DNA of 64,000 bases from Bradyrhizobium sp. LHD-71 (GCF_031157255.1 NZ_JAVIFX010000015.1:114636-178635), one strand, 5' to 3'; counted from the stretch's first letter, positions 1 to 9,941 are shown. Made by a program: numbers and translations. Notes: generated by a model not told the origin, from the sequence alone.

Positions 1-218
1 TCGACGATGCAGACCGCGGCGCCAACGCCACACTGACCATCGATCTGGTGAACCAGGAAATTCGCGGCCCCGACGGCGGCAAGGTCAAATTCGACATCGA
101 CCCGCACCGCAAGCACTGCCTGCTCAATGGCCTGGACGACATCGGCCTGACGATGGAGAAGAAGAAGTCCATCGATACGTATGAGAGCAAGGCAAAAGAG
201 TTGATGCCGTGGCTGTGA
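1..218 (+). CDS. leuD: 3-isopropylmalate dehydratase small subunit, 3' end (partial)
   Basis: The reading frame enters from the left edge (first full codon at base 3) and ends at TGA 216-218. The 71 visible residues match the C-terminal tail of LeuD, including the segment [13 protein letters not shown] and a lysine-rich end finishing in MPWL. LeuD pairs with LeuC to isomerise 2- to 3-isopropylmalate in cytoplasmic leucine synthesis. The N-terminal swivel domain lies outside the window, so completeness cannot be judged. A dispersed palindromic repeat follows 23 bases downstream. Confidence 0.85.
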   Translation, partial: DDADRGANATLTIDLVNQEIRGPDGGKVKFDIDPHRKHCLLNGLDDIGLTMEKKKSIDTYESKAKELMPWL

Positions 219-241
219 CGGCCTAGGCCGGAGGCGCTCCC

Positions 242-366
242 CGTCATTGCGAGCGAAGCGAAGCAATCCAGTCTGAGTCTGCCGCAACCGCTGCGCTGGA
301 TTGCTTTGTCGCCTCAGGCGAGCGAAGCGACGCCGTTCTTTCGAACGGCTATGCCTCGCAATGACG
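242..366. repeat. dispersed palindromic intergenic element, copy 1
   Basis: The element begins CGTCATTGCGAGCGAAGCGA and ends CTCGCAATGACG, so its outer ends are inverted repeats. Internal matching arms (CAATCCAG / CTGGATTG) suggest a branched hairpin. It fills the space between leuD and the convergent CoA-ester lyase gene. Related copies lie at 9845-9936 and 51016-51138. No coding capacity is evident. Confidence 0.75.
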
Positions 367-377
367 CTGACAGGCGC

Positions 378-1256
378 TTACGCCGTCATCGCCTCGATCG
401 CATCGGCAATCTCCACCGTGCGCCTGGCGATTTCCGCATGCAGCCGCTCCACCATCTGTCCCTTGATCTGGATGGCGCCGCGGCCGTCGTTCTCAGGCTT
501 GGCAAACTCAGCGAGAATTTCGCGCGCGGCGGCAACCTCGTCGGCCGCCGGCGTGAAAGCGGCATTACAGGGTTCGATCTGGCTCGGATGAATGAGCGTC
601 TTGCCGTCGAAACCCATCTCACGCGCCTGCGCGCATTCGCGCGCAAAGCCTTCGGTGTCGCTGAAGTTATTGTAGACGCCGTCGAGAATATCGAGTCCAT
701 GCGCGCGCGCGGCGAACACGCATTGCATTAGCGCGGGCACCATCGGCGCGCGGCCGGCTGTCATGCGCATCCGCGTTTCGCGGGCGATGTCGTTCGGACC
801 AATCACCAGCCCCGCAAGCCGCATTTCGGTGTCATGCGCGGCAGCGGCGAGTTCTTCGACACGCAGCACCCCGAGCGGGGTCTCGATCATGATCCAGATG
901 CGGATGGTGTGGTCGGCGCCGATGTCGCTCAGGCGATCGGCGATCGCCGCCAGATCCGCAACGCTTGCAATCTTCGGCACCAGGATGCCGTCCGGCCGCG
1001 CCCTCGCCGCCATCCCGATGTCATCGAGCCACCACGGCGTATCGAGCCCGTTGACGCGCACGAGCACCTCTTTGCGCCCGAAGCCGCGGTCGGCGACCGC
1101 GGCCGCCACCTGGTCGCGCGCCACGGCCTTCGCATCGGCCGCCACCGAATCTTCCAGATCGAGGATGATGCCGTCGGCCGGCAACGTCCTCGCCTTCTCC
1201 AGCGCACGCGCGTTGGAGCCCGGCATGAAAAGGAGGCTGCGGCGGGGACGGATCAT
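378..1256 (-). CDS. HpcH/HpaI aldolase / CitE-like CoA-ester lyase
   Basis: This 292-residue cytoplasmic protein belongs to the CitE / malyl-CoA lyase superfamily, whose Mg-dependent members cleave or hydrolyse (3S)-malyl-, citryl- or citramalyl-CoA. Visible family marks are RSLLFMPGSN at residues 6-15, the DLED segment at 33-36, the RVNG strand, IETPLG (metal-binding Glu), GPNDIA, and GKTLIHPSQI near the C-terminus. I chose ATG 1256; a TTG two codons upstream (1262) is also possible. It is convergent with leuD and divergent from the carbonic anhydrase gene. The family is certain; the exact acyl-CoA substrate is not. Confidence 0.85.
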   Translation of the reverse strand: MIRPRRSLLFMPGSNARALEKARTLPADGIILDLEDSVAADAKAVARDQVAAAVADRGFGRKEVLVRVNGLDTPWWLDDIGMAARARPDGILVPKIASVADLAAIADRLSDIGADHTIRIWIMIETPLGVLRVEELAAAAHDTEMRLAGLVIGPNDIARETRMRMTAGRAPMVPALMQCVFAARAHGLDILDGVYNNFSDTEGFARECAQAREMGFDGKTLIHPSQIEPCNAAFTPAADEVAAAREILAEFAKPENDGRGAIQIKGQMVERLHAEIARRTVEIADAIEAMTA

Positions 1257-1280
1257 GACCAATCCTTCGAAAATCGTTAT

Positions 1281-1358
1281 TGCCGGGCTTGTCCCGGGCT
1301 TCCACGTCTTCTAGTTCATTCACATCGCAGGACGCGGATGGCCGGGTCAAGCCCGGCC
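1281..1358. repeat. inverted-repeat intergenic element (GCCGGGCTTG family)
   Basis: The left arm TGCCGGGCTTGTCCCGG (from 1281) is nearly reverse-complementary to GGCCGGGTCAAGCCCGG at the right end. It fills the divergent interval between the CoA-ester lyase and carbonic anhydrase genes and includes the CCACGTCTT core often seen in Bradyrhizobiaceae repeats. A diverged relative lies at 27422-27514. Confidence 0.6.
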
Positions 1359-1391
1359 GTGATCGCCAACCCAGTTCATAGTCGAGTGCTC

Positions 1392-2036
1392 ATGACCTCC
1401 TTTCCAGAGCGGCTGATCTCGGGCTACCGGACCTTCGCGACGCAGCGCCTGCCGACCGAGCAATCGCGCTATCGCGAACTGTCGGAGCGCGGACAGTCGC
1501 CGGAGGTGATGGTGATCGGCTGCTGCGATTCGCGGGTATCGCCGGAGGTGATCTTCGACGCAGAGCCCGGCGAGCTCTTCGTCGTCCGCAACGTCGCCAA
1601 TCTGGTTCCGCCCTATGCGCCCGACGGCGCAGCGCATGGCGTCTCCGCGGCGCTGGAGTTCGGCGTGCAGGTTCTGCGCGTCAAGCACATCGTCGTGCTC
1701 GGCCATGCCCAGTGCGGCGGCGTGAAGGCGCTGGTGCAGGACGCCGCACCGCTGTCGCCCGGCGATTTCATCGGTAGATGGATGTCGCTGTTGACGCCAA
1801 CGATGGAAGCGACGCCGCGCGTTGCAGGCGAGGCGGAGCACGAGTTCATCACCCGCATCGAGAAGGCCGCGGTCAAGCGCAGCCTCGCCAACCTGATGAC
1901 GTTTCCGTGCATCAGCATCCTGGCGGACCGTGGCTCGCTGTCGTTGCACGGCGCCTATTTCGGCGTGGCGCAGGGATCGCTATCGGTCCTGAACGAGGCG
2001 AGCGGTGACTTCGACCAGGTGAACGGCGCGGGCTAG
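1392..2036 (+). CDS. beta-class carbonic anhydrase
   Basis: This 214-residue enzyme reversibly hydrates CO2 to bicarbonate. The four canonical zinc-site residues are visible: Cys44 and Asp46 in CCDSR, and His105 and Cys108 in HAQCGG. The catalytic Asp46-Arg48 dyad is intact and the length is typical of beta enzymes. The frame stays open far upstream, but homology begins at MTSFPERL, so the ATG at 1392 was taken. It is convergent with asd. It probably supplies bicarbonate for carboxylation reactions or pH balance. Confidence 0.93.
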   Translation: MTSFPERLISGYRTFATQRLPTEQSRYRELSERGQSPEVMVIGCCDSRVSPEVIFDAEPGELFVVRNVANLVPPYAPDGAAHGVSAALEFGVQVLRVKHIVVLGHAQCGGVKALVQDAAPLSPGDFIGRWMSLLTPTMEATPRVAGEAEHEFITRIEKAAVKRSLANLMTFPCISILADRGSLSLHGAYFGVAQGSLSVLNEASGDFDQVNGAG

Positions 2037-2042
2037 TCACTA

Positions 2043-2065
2043 GCCCGCACGGAGTGCGCGCGGGC
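2043..2065. terminator. GC-rich hairpin between convergent can and asd
   Basis: GCCCGC and GCGGGC form a 6-bp stem 7 bases after the carbonic anhydrase stop codon and 19 bases before the asd stop codon. There is no clear U tract, so it may only assist termination. Confidence 0.3.
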
Positions 2066-2083
2066 CGGAAGGAAGAATGAAGA

Positions 2084-3118
2084 TTATGCTGCCTGGCGCT
2101 TCGGCCGCAGCAGCTTGCGGTTGTTCAGGCACTCGGCGATCTGGATCGCATTCAGCGCGGCGCCCTTGCGCAGGTTGTCGGACACGCACCACAGCACGAG
2201 ACCGTTCTCCACCGTCGCGTCTTCACGGATACGGCTGATGTAGGTCGCGTCCTCACCGGCAGCCTCGTACGGCGTCGCGTAGCCGCCGTCCTCGTGCTTG
2301 TCGATGACGAGACAACCCGGGGCCTTGCGCAGGAGGTCACGCGCTTCATCCGGCGTGATCGGCCGCTCGAACTCGATGTTGACGGCTTCCGAGTGGCCGA
2401 TGAACACGGGCACGCGCACGCAGGTCGCCGTAAGCTTGATGGCGGGATCGAGAATCTTCTTCGTCTCCGCCATCATCTTCCACTCTTCCTTCGTGTACCC
2501 GTCCTCCATGAAGACATCGATGTGAGGAATCAGGTTGAAGGCGATGCGCCGCGGAAACTTCTTCGCCTCGATCTCGCCGGTCGTGTAGACGGCCTTGGTC
2601 TGCGCGAACAGTTCGTCCATGCCTTCCTTGCCGGCGCCCGACACCGATTGATAGGTCGAGACAACGACGCGCTTGATCTTTGCCGCATCATGCAGCGGCT
2701 TCAGCGCGACCACGAGCTGGGCCGTCGAGCAGTTCGGGTTGGCGATGATGTTCTTCTTCGTGAAGCCCGCGACCGCATCGGCGTTCACCTCCGGCACGAT
2801 CAGCGGCACGTCGGCGTCATAGCGCCACGCCGACGAGTTATCGATCACCACCGCACCGGCCGCGGCGATCTTCGGCGACCATGCCTTGGACCCGGCGCCA
2901 CCTGCCGACATCAGGCAGATGTCGATGTCGGAGAAATCGTAATTGTCGATCGCTTTGACCTTGAGCGTTTTGTCGCCGAAGGACACGTCCGTGCCCTGGC
3001 TCCGGCGGGATGCAATTGCCACGACCTCGTCCGCCGGAAACCGGCGTTCGGCCAGGATATCGAGCATTTCCCGGCCCACATTGCCGGTCGCTCCGACCAC
3101 TGCGACCTTGTAACCCAT
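2084..3118 (-). CDS. asd: aspartate-semialdehyde dehydrogenase
   Basis: This 344-residue enzyme makes L-aspartate-4-semialdehyde from aspartyl phosphate using NADPH, feeding lysine, diaminopimelate, threonine and methionine synthesis. The N-terminal Rossmann motif VVGATGNVG spans residues 7-15. The catalytic cysteine is Cys130 in NPNCSTAQ, and the C-terminal part has the dimerisation-domain pattern. The start MGYKVAVVG at 3118 is supported by a GGAGAG ribosome-binding site; an upstream in-frame extension lacks homology. Confidence 0.95.
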   Translation of the reverse strand: MGYKVAVVGATGNVGREMLDILAERRFPADEVVAIASRRSQGTDVSFGDKTLKVKAIDNYDFSDIDICLMSAGGAGSKAWSPKIAAAGAVVIDNSSAWRYDADVPLIVPEVNADAVAGFTKKNIIANPNCSTAQLVVALKPLHDAAKIKRVVVSTYQSVSGAGKEGMDELFAQTKAVYTTGEIEAKKFPRRIAFNLIPHIDVFMEDGYTKEEWKMMAETKKILDPAIKLTATCVRVPVFIGHSEAVNIEFERPITPDEARDLLRKAPGCLVIDKHEDGGYATPYEAAGEDATYISRIREDATVENGLVLWCVSDNLRKGAALNAIQIAECLNNRKLLRPKRQAA

Positions 3119-3386
3119 CGTTGACTCTCCGGACGAAAATCCCTTTGCCGGCCACGGAGGGGCCCAGCCAAAAGCGTGCGTGCTTCTATGCGAGAACCCG
3201 GCGCAAGACAACGCCGGCGCTCGTCGCGACGCTCCGTAGACGTGAGTTGTTACCGCTTCGAGCCGAATGCAACTTTAAGCCGTTCACGTCATTATGTTTC
3301 AAGGTGTGGCCCGAATGACCTTGTGGCGTTGGGAGAGCACCTTGTATGGTGCCCGACGATTAGGGCTAATCCCTTGAGAGGATAAG

Positions 3387-3761
3387 ATGAATTCGAGAAT
3401 CGTGGCCACCGGCTTGAGACTTGCCGGCCTCGGGCTTGCGGCGATGTTGCTCACCATTAGCGTCGGCACGAGCCCGGCCGACGCCCAGAGCCGGAACAGC
3501 GTTCTCACCCGTAACCAGGTATCGCCCAACGTTTCCTTCCAGCAAGGTCCGCGCACCCGCATCTACGTCACCAAGCGCAGCTGGCTCGACGCCGGGACCG
3601 AGGTGTTGCCAGGCGAACGCAAGTACACCGACTACGCAATTCCGCCGGCCTATACCCAGACCACGATCGACCAGCTCACCGGCCGGCCCTGGACGCGCCA
3701 GCCGTTGATCGATCCCTGGGATCTGCCCGGCTATCCGAAGAGCGGCTTTGGCGGCTACTGA
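3387..3761 (+). CDS. small secreted protein of unknown function
   Basis: I do not recognise a named family. The 124-residue product has a clear Sec-type signal peptide: basic start MNSRIVATGLR, hydrophobic stretch, and probable cleavage after ADA near residue 33. The mature part of about 90 residues has no cysteines, is rich in Arg, Pro, Thr and Tyr, and ends in a Gly/Phe/Tyr tail. A GAGAGGATAAG ribosome-binding site precedes the ATG. It is divergent from asd. I infer a periplasmic or envelope location and no specific role. Confidence 0.75.
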   Translation: MNSRIVATGLRLAGLGLAAMLLTISVGTSPADAQSRNSVLTRNQVSPNVSFQQGPRTRIYVTKRSWLDAGTEVLPGERKYTDYAIPPAYTQTTIDQLTGRPWTRQPLIDPWDLPGYPKSGFGGY

Positions 3762-3797
3762 GCGTAAGCCACTGCTTTGGCGTTTTGACAGAGCGGT

Positions 3798-4178
3798 TCA
3801 CGCCTGCGCTTGCGAGGACGCAAGCTGGCGCGGGTCATAGAAGAACCGCTCCTCGACCAGCTCCTCTCCGCGCCAAGTCTGCAGCGCAAGCTCCTCCATC
3901 ACCCGCACCGGCCCATTCTCTGGCGTGAACTCGAAACGCCAATGAAGAACGGAGGTGTCGCCGTCCACGAGGATGGGACTGAGTCGCGTGGTCTTCACCG
4001 ACTTGTACGACGCCAGCACCTTGCGCTCCTTGGCGATCAGCACGTCCTTGCCGACGGTGGGTGGCGCCAGGTTCTCACGGGTCGAGGCGTCCGGCGCGTA
4101 GTATCGCTCGATCGCGCCGACGTGGTCATTCGATTCCACTGTAATAACAAAGGCTTCGATCGTCTCCCGGCTTGGCAT
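3798..4178 (-). CDS. SnoaL-like / NTF2-fold protein
   Basis: This 126-residue soluble protein has the NTF2-like cone-fold pattern: an N-terminal helix with IEAFVITVESND, then YYAPDAS, and later strands VLHWRFEFT and EELALQTWRGEEL ending near RFFYDPRQ. Families with this fold include SnoaL-like cyclases, ketosteroid-isomerase relatives and small-molecule-binding proteins, so the reaction cannot be told. It is divergently transcribed from a TetR gene across a double palindrome, which suggests it is that regulator's target. Confidence 0.8.
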   Translation of the reverse strand: MPSRETIEAFVITVESNDHVGAIERYYAPDASTRENLAPPTVGKDVLIAKERKVLASYKSVKTTRLSPILVDGDTSVLHWRFEFTPENGPVRVMEELALQTWRGEELVEERFFYDPRQLASSQAQA

Positions 4179-4194
4179 GGCGGCCCTCCTTAAA

Positions 4195-4237
4195 TTACCG
4201 ACTGACAGTCGATATTTATCCGACTAGCGGTCGGTAA
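4195..4237. promoter_or_regulatory. double palindromic TetR-type operator
   Basis: Two adjacent palindromes occupy the divergent interval: CGACTGACAGTCG at 4199-4211 and CCGACTAGCGGTCGG at 4220-4234. The outer arms TTACCGAC and GTCGGTAA are also inverted repeats, giving nested symmetry. TetR-family proteins usually bind such sites next to their own gene. The site lies 17 bases upstream of the SnoaL-like start and 22 bases upstream of the tetR start, so it could repress both. Confidence 0.7.
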
Positions 4238-4259
4238 GTCAATTCGATACAAGCCCCGG

Positions 4260-4847
4260 ATGGCGACACAGGCGGATCGGCGAGCCGCGACGCAGGCAGC
4301 GATTCTGAAAGCGGCCCGCGCACTGTTTGGTAACGGCGGCTTTCAGGCAACGACGATGGATGACATCGCGGCGGCTGCGCGCGTCGCGAAGGGAGCGGTC
4401 TATCATCACTTCAAAACTAAGGAGGCTGTCTTCGAAGCGGTGTTCGAGGAGGCCTCGCGCGATCTCGTCGCGGAAATCGACAGCTTGCTGCGCGCGGAAA
4501 AGGACGTGCTGACGCGGATCGCGATCGGGACGCAGCACTATCTCGCCGCTTGCGCGAAAGGGCCGACCGGCCAGATCATTCTGCGCGATGGCCCGGCCGT
4601 GCTCGGCTGGGAGCGCTGGCGTGCGATCGACGCGCAGCATTTCGGTGGCAAGATCCCGCGCGCTCTCGAAGCAGCGATGGAGCGGGGCCTGATCGCCCGC
4701 CAGCCGGTGCAGCCGCTGGCGCGGCTCCTGCTCGGGGCGATGACGGAAGCAGCGGTTGCGTGCGCGGGCGCCGCCGACATCAGTGAAGCCGGCGCCGGCT
4801 ATTCACGCGCGTTCAGCTCGCTGCTCGAGGCGATGCGGGTGAAGTGA
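4260..4847 (+). CDS. TetR/AcrR family transcriptional regulator
   Basis: This 195-residue repressor-type protein has a typical TetR N-terminus: RRAATQAAILKAARALF, then the helix-turn-helix around residues 30-52 (TTMDDIAAAARVAKGAVYHHF). The C-terminal ligand domain is helical and not diagnostic. It is divergent from the SnoaL-like gene with palindromic operators between them, so autoregulation and control of the neighbour are likely. Its ATG lacks a strong ribosome-binding site. Its 3' end lies 9 bases from the convergent argG end. The ligand is unknown. Confidence 0.9.
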   Translation: MATQADRRAATQAAILKAARALFGNGGFQATTMDDIAAAARVAKGAVYHHFKTKEAVFEAVFEEASRDLVAEIDSLLRAEKDVLTRIAIGTQHYLAACAKGPTGQIILRDGPAVLGWERWRAIDAQHFGGKIPRALEAAMERGLIARQPVQPLARLLLGAMTEAAVACAGAADISEAGAGYSRAFSSLLEAMRVK

Positions 4848-4856
4848 CTCTGCGGG

Positions 4857-6089
<1,233 letters not shown>

Positions 6090-6234
6090 GGAAACCTTAG
6101 GGGTTTGCGCCGCGCCTCGCGCGGCCCTTGGAACTCGAAAATGCTCTACAGGCACAACGCCTTCGCGCGCAAGCCGCATTGCGCCCACCGGCAGCACCGC
6201 GTCTGTCCTTGGGCGGCCGACGACAGCCGGCCAT

Positions 6235-7755
6235 CTACCTGGCGCATGGGCCAAGCGGCATGATGGGCCCGGCGGAGGCGCCCCGCCCTCCAAGCAGAAA
6301 AGCCCGGTAGACGCGCTGCGACGTCGGCCCGCTGCGGACGGTAAAATCACCCAGCGGCTTCACGTCCGGGAACTCGCGGACCAGACGCGCTTCGAATGGA
6401 CATCCGGTGACGTACAGGATGGGCTCGGACGCGGTTCCCGTCAGCGGATGGCTCATGTCGAACTGGTTGTCGGGATTGTCGCCCACCGGCCATGAGCGGA
6501 CCGGCTGCGGCGCATCGCGCAGATAGTAGACGAGCGATGCAAGCTCGTGCCGGCCGTCGGCAGCCACTGTTTTCGCACCCACGTCGCGCGCCTGTCGTTG
6601 CACGGCTTCGCCGAGCCCGCGCCAGCCGAGCGTCCGGCGGTAAAGATCACCTTTCTCGCCAAGGCCGGGGATCGCGGCCTGATAGGCGACGACGTCACCT
6701 GCCAGCAGCGCGACTTGCGCGACGAGGCCTATGGCGAGCGTCACGCCGAGCAGACGCATCCGGCCCTGCCTGATCCAGATAGCGACGACGACGATGGTCG
6801 CAGAAACGAACGCTGCGGCGGCCCAGTTCGCGTTGACGTTCCGCAAAAAACCCAGCGCCGTGATTGCAGCCAGTGGCGGAATCGCGAACGCCAGCATCAG
6901 CCTGTCCTCGCGCGTCACCATGTCGCTGCGAAAGCGCACGAGGGCAACAAGGAAGCCGCCGAACAGCAGCGGACCGACCACGCCGAACTGCGTTCCGATG
7001 AATTCAAGCGCGCCGAGTGGCGAAAGCCTGAAGCCGGAGCCCTGGATGTTGTCACCCGTGTGCTTCAGGGTGACAAAGCCATTCAGCATGTTCCAGAGCA
7101 CGTTCGGCGACAGGATCAAGAGTGCCAGCGCCAGCGCAACCCAGGTCTGCCGCCGTCCAAGGACGTCGCGTGAGGCGCGATCAAACAGCGCAGCGATGGC
7201 GACACCGGCCAGGAAATAGGCCATGGCGTATTTTGCCAGCATGCCGACACCGACGGCCGCGCCGAGAATCACCGCCCACCGCCGGTCCGGCCCGCGCAAC
7301 AGCTTTACCCAGGCCAGTAGCGCCAGGGACCAGCAGAACAGCAGCGGCACGTCGGTCGAGATGATGCGGCTGGAAAACACCACGCCCGGCAGCAACGTGA
7401 AGATCAGCGCCGACCAGAACCCGGTGCGCGCATCATAGAGCGTCTCAGCGATTGCATAGACCAACAGCGACGTGCCGAAATAAAGAATCGGACTCGCCGA
7501 ACGCACGCACGATTCAGCGTCGCCGCAGACCGAGCTGGACCCGGCGATGATCCACGCCAGCAGCGGTGGCTTGGAAAAGTAACCGAACGCAAGATCGCGG
7601 GACCAGGACCAGTACTGCGATTCGTCAAAGAACAGATCGACGACGGAGTAATGCAGGCCGATCGTCCGAATGACCGTCAGTCCGCCGAGCAATAAGGCTG
7701 CAAGCGCGAGACTTGGCGCGAACGTTCGGTTCGATGCGGAAGCCGCGAGGGTCAT
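6235..7755 (-). CDS. GT39-type (ArnT/PMT-like) membrane glycosyltransferase
   Basis: The 506-residue protein is polytopic with roughly ten or more hydrophobic segments. The first periplasmic loop carries the acidic motif [11 protein letters not shown] near residue 43, as expected of GT-C enzymes that use polyprenyl-phosphate sugars (ArnT, PMT, RgtA-D). SKPPLLAWI and the later LAKYAMAYF region also fit. The C-terminal 150 residues are soluble and periplasmic-like. It is 29 bases downstream of a PAP2 phosphatase gene. The acceptor is unproved; lipid A is a reasonable candidate from context. Confidence 0.85.
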   Translation of the reverse strand: MTLAASASNRTFAPSLALAALLLGGLTVIRTIGLHYSVVDLFFDESQYWSWSRDLAFGYFSKPPLLAWIIAGSSSVCGDAESCVRSASPILYFGTSLLVYAIAETLYDARTGFWSALIFTLLPGVVFSSRIISTDVPLLFCWSLALLAWVKLLRGPDRRWAVILGAAVGVGMLAKYAMAYFLAGVAIAALFDRASRDVLGRRQTWVALALALLILSPNVLWNMLNGFVTLKHTGDNIQGSGFRLSPLGALEFIGTQFGVVGPLLFGGFLVALVRFRSDMVTREDRLMLAFAIPPLAAITALGFLRNVNANWAAAAFVSATIVVVAIWIRQGRMRLLGVTLAIGLVAQVALLAGDVVAYQAAIPGLGEKGDLYRRTLGWRGLGEAVQRQARDVGAKTVAADGRHELASLVYYLRDAPQPVRSWPVGDNPDNQFDMSHPLTGTASEPILYVTGCPFEARLVREFPDVKPLGDFTVRSGPTSQRVYRAFLLGGRGASAGPIMPLGPCAR

Positions 7756-7784
7756 TTCTCCGTCATGGCCTCATCATCAAGCCA

Positions 7785-8597
7785 TCACGACATCCGCTGT
7801 TCCGCCTGAACGGCAGATGTTGCACTGGAAGCTCGCGGTGCCGGTTCCCGGCCCAGCAGCCTTTGGATGAACGCGTAACCCGGCCATGCCACCCACGCCA
7901 GCACCGCCTCTACGCGCTCGTCTGTCGTGCGCGTGGACGGCCAGCGATACAACAGGCCGTGCACCAGCCAGATCAGCAGGAACGTCACGAGACCGGCAAC
8001 GAGCACGTCGCTGACGAAATGGCCGCCGAAAGCCACGCGCAAGCCGCCGGTGGCGAGACCGAACACCGTAGCGCCGAGATATGCGAGCGGCCGCCAGGCC
8101 GGCGGCGCGAGCGAGGCCGGCGCATAGGTCCAGAATGCGGTCGACGCCTCGCCCGAGAAGAACGAGCAGTTCTTCGGGCACTCGCCGCCCGGTTGCCACC
8201 AGTGCTTGAACTGCCACTGACCATTGAACTCGACGACAGACGCGGGCCTCGGCCGGCCCCACGTGCTCTTGAAAGTCAGATTGGTGACGATGCCGGCCGT
8301 CAGCACCATCGTGATCACGAAATATGCGACGGTGCGACCGCGCAACAACATCGGCTTGTCCGGCCGCACAAGCTTGACGGCAAGCGCCACCAGCGCCGGC
8401 ATGCAGATCGCCCATGCGATGATCATCGCTGTTTCGCGCGCAATCAGCGCGACGAGATGTGATCGCAGCGGAAACGTCCGTGTCACGGCATCGTAGAATA
8501 CCCCGCCGATCTGCAGGTCGAGTTCCGGAAAGATCAGGTACAGAACGACGAAAGCCAGCGACAACGACAGTGCAATGAAGAGTCCTGCGCGATTCAT
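7785..8597 (-). CDS. PAP2-family membrane phosphatase (LpxE/LpxF-like)
   Basis: The 270-residue protein has about six membrane segments and the three PAP2 phosphatase blocks: KSTWGRPRP, CSFFSGEAS in place of the commoner PSGH, and GGLRVAFGGHFVSD. The catalytic His of block 3 is present. The SGEAS variant occurs in PAP2 proteins that include lipid A phosphatases, so loss of a lipid A phosphate is a plausible activity, though undecaprenyl-PP or other lipid phosphates are possible. It heads a two-gene run with the GT39 transferase. Confidence 0.85.
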   Translation of the reverse strand: MNRAGLFIALSLSLAFVVLYLIFPELDLQIGGVFYDAVTRTFPLRSHLVALIARETAMIIAWAICMPALVALAVKLVRPDKPMLLRGRTVAYFVITMVLTAGIVTNLTFKSTWGRPRPASVVEFNGQWQFKHWWQPGGECPKNCSFFSGEASTAFWTYAPASLAPPAWRPLAYLGATVFGLATGGLRVAFGGHFVSDVLVAGLVTFLLIWLVHGLLYRWPSTRTTDERVEAVLAWVAWPGYAFIQRLLGREPAPRASSATSAVQAEQRMS

Positions 8598-8711
8598 GGT
8601 TGTCGGTCTAGCCGACCTCGCCCGCGGTGGAAAGAGCGCAGAACGTCACGAAATCGTCGTTATGCGAGACGGTGGTATGTATGCTGGCAACATCAAGCTA
8701 ACCGGGCAGGG

Positions 8712-9323
8712 ATGGCTGTAATGTCAGGGGCAACGCTGGATTTCTGGTTCGATTTCGCTTCGACCTATTCTTATGTGACCGCGATGCGCATTGCGCCCGC
8801 GGCCGAGCGGGCAGACGTCGCTGTCCGATGGCGGCCGTTCCTGCTGGGGCCGATCTTTCAGGCACAAGGTCTCGACAACTCGCCATTCAACCTGTTTCAG
8901 GCGAAAGGCCGCTACATGTGGCGCGACATGGAGCGACTGTGCAGCGATATCGGCACACCGTTCCGCAAACCCGACCCTTTCCCGCAGGCGAGCCTGCTCG
9001 CCGCGCGGGTTGCGCTGGTCGGGTTGGATCAGGGCTGGGGCGAGGATTTCAGCCGTGGCGTGTTTCGTGCAGAGTTCGCCGAAGGGTTTGACATCGGCAA
9101 ACCTGAGACGCTCGCCACTGTGCTCAAAAGTCTCGGAGTTGCTCCCGCGGAAATCTTCGACCAAGCGCAATCCGACGAAACAAAGATGCGACTGCGCGCA
9201 CAGACCGACGCTGCGGCGGCGCGAAATATCTTCGGTGCGCCAACCTTCTCGACCGCAGGCGAGGAAATCTTCTGGGGCAATGACCGGCTCGAGCAGGCGC
9301 TCGCCTGGGCACGGCGTGAGTAA
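8712..9323 (+). CDS. 2-hydroxychromene-2-carboxylate isomerase-like DsbA-fold protein
   Basis: This 203-residue cytoplasmic protein has the thioredoxin/GST-kappa fold of the HCCA isomerase family: LDFWFDFASTYSYV at the start, FLLGPIFQAQG, and the closing FGAPTF...FWGNDRLEQAL motif. The serine/threonine-rich STYSY replaces the CxxC of true oxidoreductases, as in glutathione-dependent isomerases. It stands alone between divergent and convergent neighbours, so no aromatic pathway context is visible. The ATG at 8712 has GGCAGGG upstream; ATG 8721 is an alternative. Confidence 0.85.
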   Translation: MAVMSGATLDFWFDFASTYSYVTAMRIAPAAERADVAVRWRPFLLGPIFQAQGLDNSPFNLFQAKGRYMWRDMERLCSDIGTPFRKPDPFPQASLLAARVALVGLDQGWGEDFSRGVFRAEFAEGFDIGKPETLATVLKSLGVAPAEIFDQAQSDETKMRLRAQTDAAAARNIFGAPTFSTAGEEIFWGNDRLEQALAWARRE

Positions 9324-9343
9324 ATGCCGGCTACAATTTCACG

Positions 9344-9369
9344 GTCGTCCCTGCTTTCGCCGGGATGAC
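9344..9369. terminator. hairpin between convergent genes
   Basis: GTCGTCCC (9344-9351) pairs with GGGATGAC (9362-9369) with one wobble, shortly after the isomerase-like gene and before the convergent membrane-protein gene. No strong U tract is present. The sequence also resembles a dispersed repeat half. Confidence 0.3.
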
Positions 9370-9395
9370 ATAATTGCCGGTTTTGCAGGAACAAC

Positions 9396-9830
9396 CTATT
9401 CCCGCCACGCACCGGCACGCCGGCCGGCAATGAACCAGTAGACGAGCCCCGCGACGACGCCCGCACCGATCATCACCTCGAGTTCGCGCCGATCGACGCC
9501 GACGAAGGTCATGGCCGAAGGATCGAACTGCGTGAATGCGAGGTAGACGCCCAGGCCGAACAACGCGCCACCCAAAGCGTAGAAGACGATGCTGCGGATC
9601 GAGAAGGCTTCCGTCACAAGCGCCATGACGGCCGCCGGTAACAGCGCAAAGCCGGAGACAAAGATGAAGCCGAAGCCGGCCATCACTGCAACCGCATCAC
9701 GATCCGCCGGACCAAGATCGAGCCTGCTCCATTCCGGATACATCACCGAAGCGACCACGACCAATCCCGCCGCAAAGCTCGCGACAACGAACGCAAACAG
9801 AATGACGATCAGCCGCCAGAGCAAAGTCAT
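9396..9830 (-). CDS. four-helix inner-membrane protein of unknown function
   Basis: I do not recognise a characterised family. The 144-residue product has four strongly hydrophobic segments, near residues 5-28, 48-70, 76-98 and 118-137. A loop after helix 1 reads YPEWSRLDLGP and there is a short charged tail. It contains no cysteine and no obvious catalytic motif. It is convergent with the isomerase-like gene. Homologues of this general type are common conserved hypothetical membrane proteins in Bradyrhizobiaceae. Confidence 0.75.
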   Translation of the reverse strand: MTLLWRLIVILFAFVVASFAAGLVVVASVMYPEWSRLDLGPADRDAVAVMAGFGFIFVSGFALLPAAVMALVTEAFSIRSIVFYALGGALFGLGVYLAFTQFDPSAMTFVGVDRRELEVMIGAGVVAGLVYWFIAGRRAGAWRE

Positions 9831-9844
9831 CGTACGCGCCTCTC

Positions 9845-9936
9845 GTCGTCGCTGCGAGCCATAGCCTTCGAAGAACCGCGCCGGTTCACTCGCCCATAGC
9901 CGTCCGAAGAACGGCGTCGCTTCGCTCGCAATGACG
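9845..9936. repeat. dispersed palindromic intergenic element, copy 2 (diverged)
   Basis: The right part GAACGGCGTCGCTTCGCTCG followed by CAATGACG matches the ends of the copies at 242-366 and 51016-51138. The left arm is degraded (GTCGTCGCTGCGAG). It lies just downstream of the rlmN stop codon. Confidence 0.6.
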
Positions 9937-9941
9937 CATTC

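Noticed and set aside
834..1391. 186-residue N-terminal extension of the carbonic anhydrase frame
   Set aside because: The extension overlaps the CoA-ester lyase gene and a repeat; homology starts at MTSFPERL (1392).
6090..6350. 87-residue N-terminal extension of argG
   Set aside because: It runs into the GT39 gene end and lacks argininosuccinate synthase homology; MSKGDVKK is the normal start.
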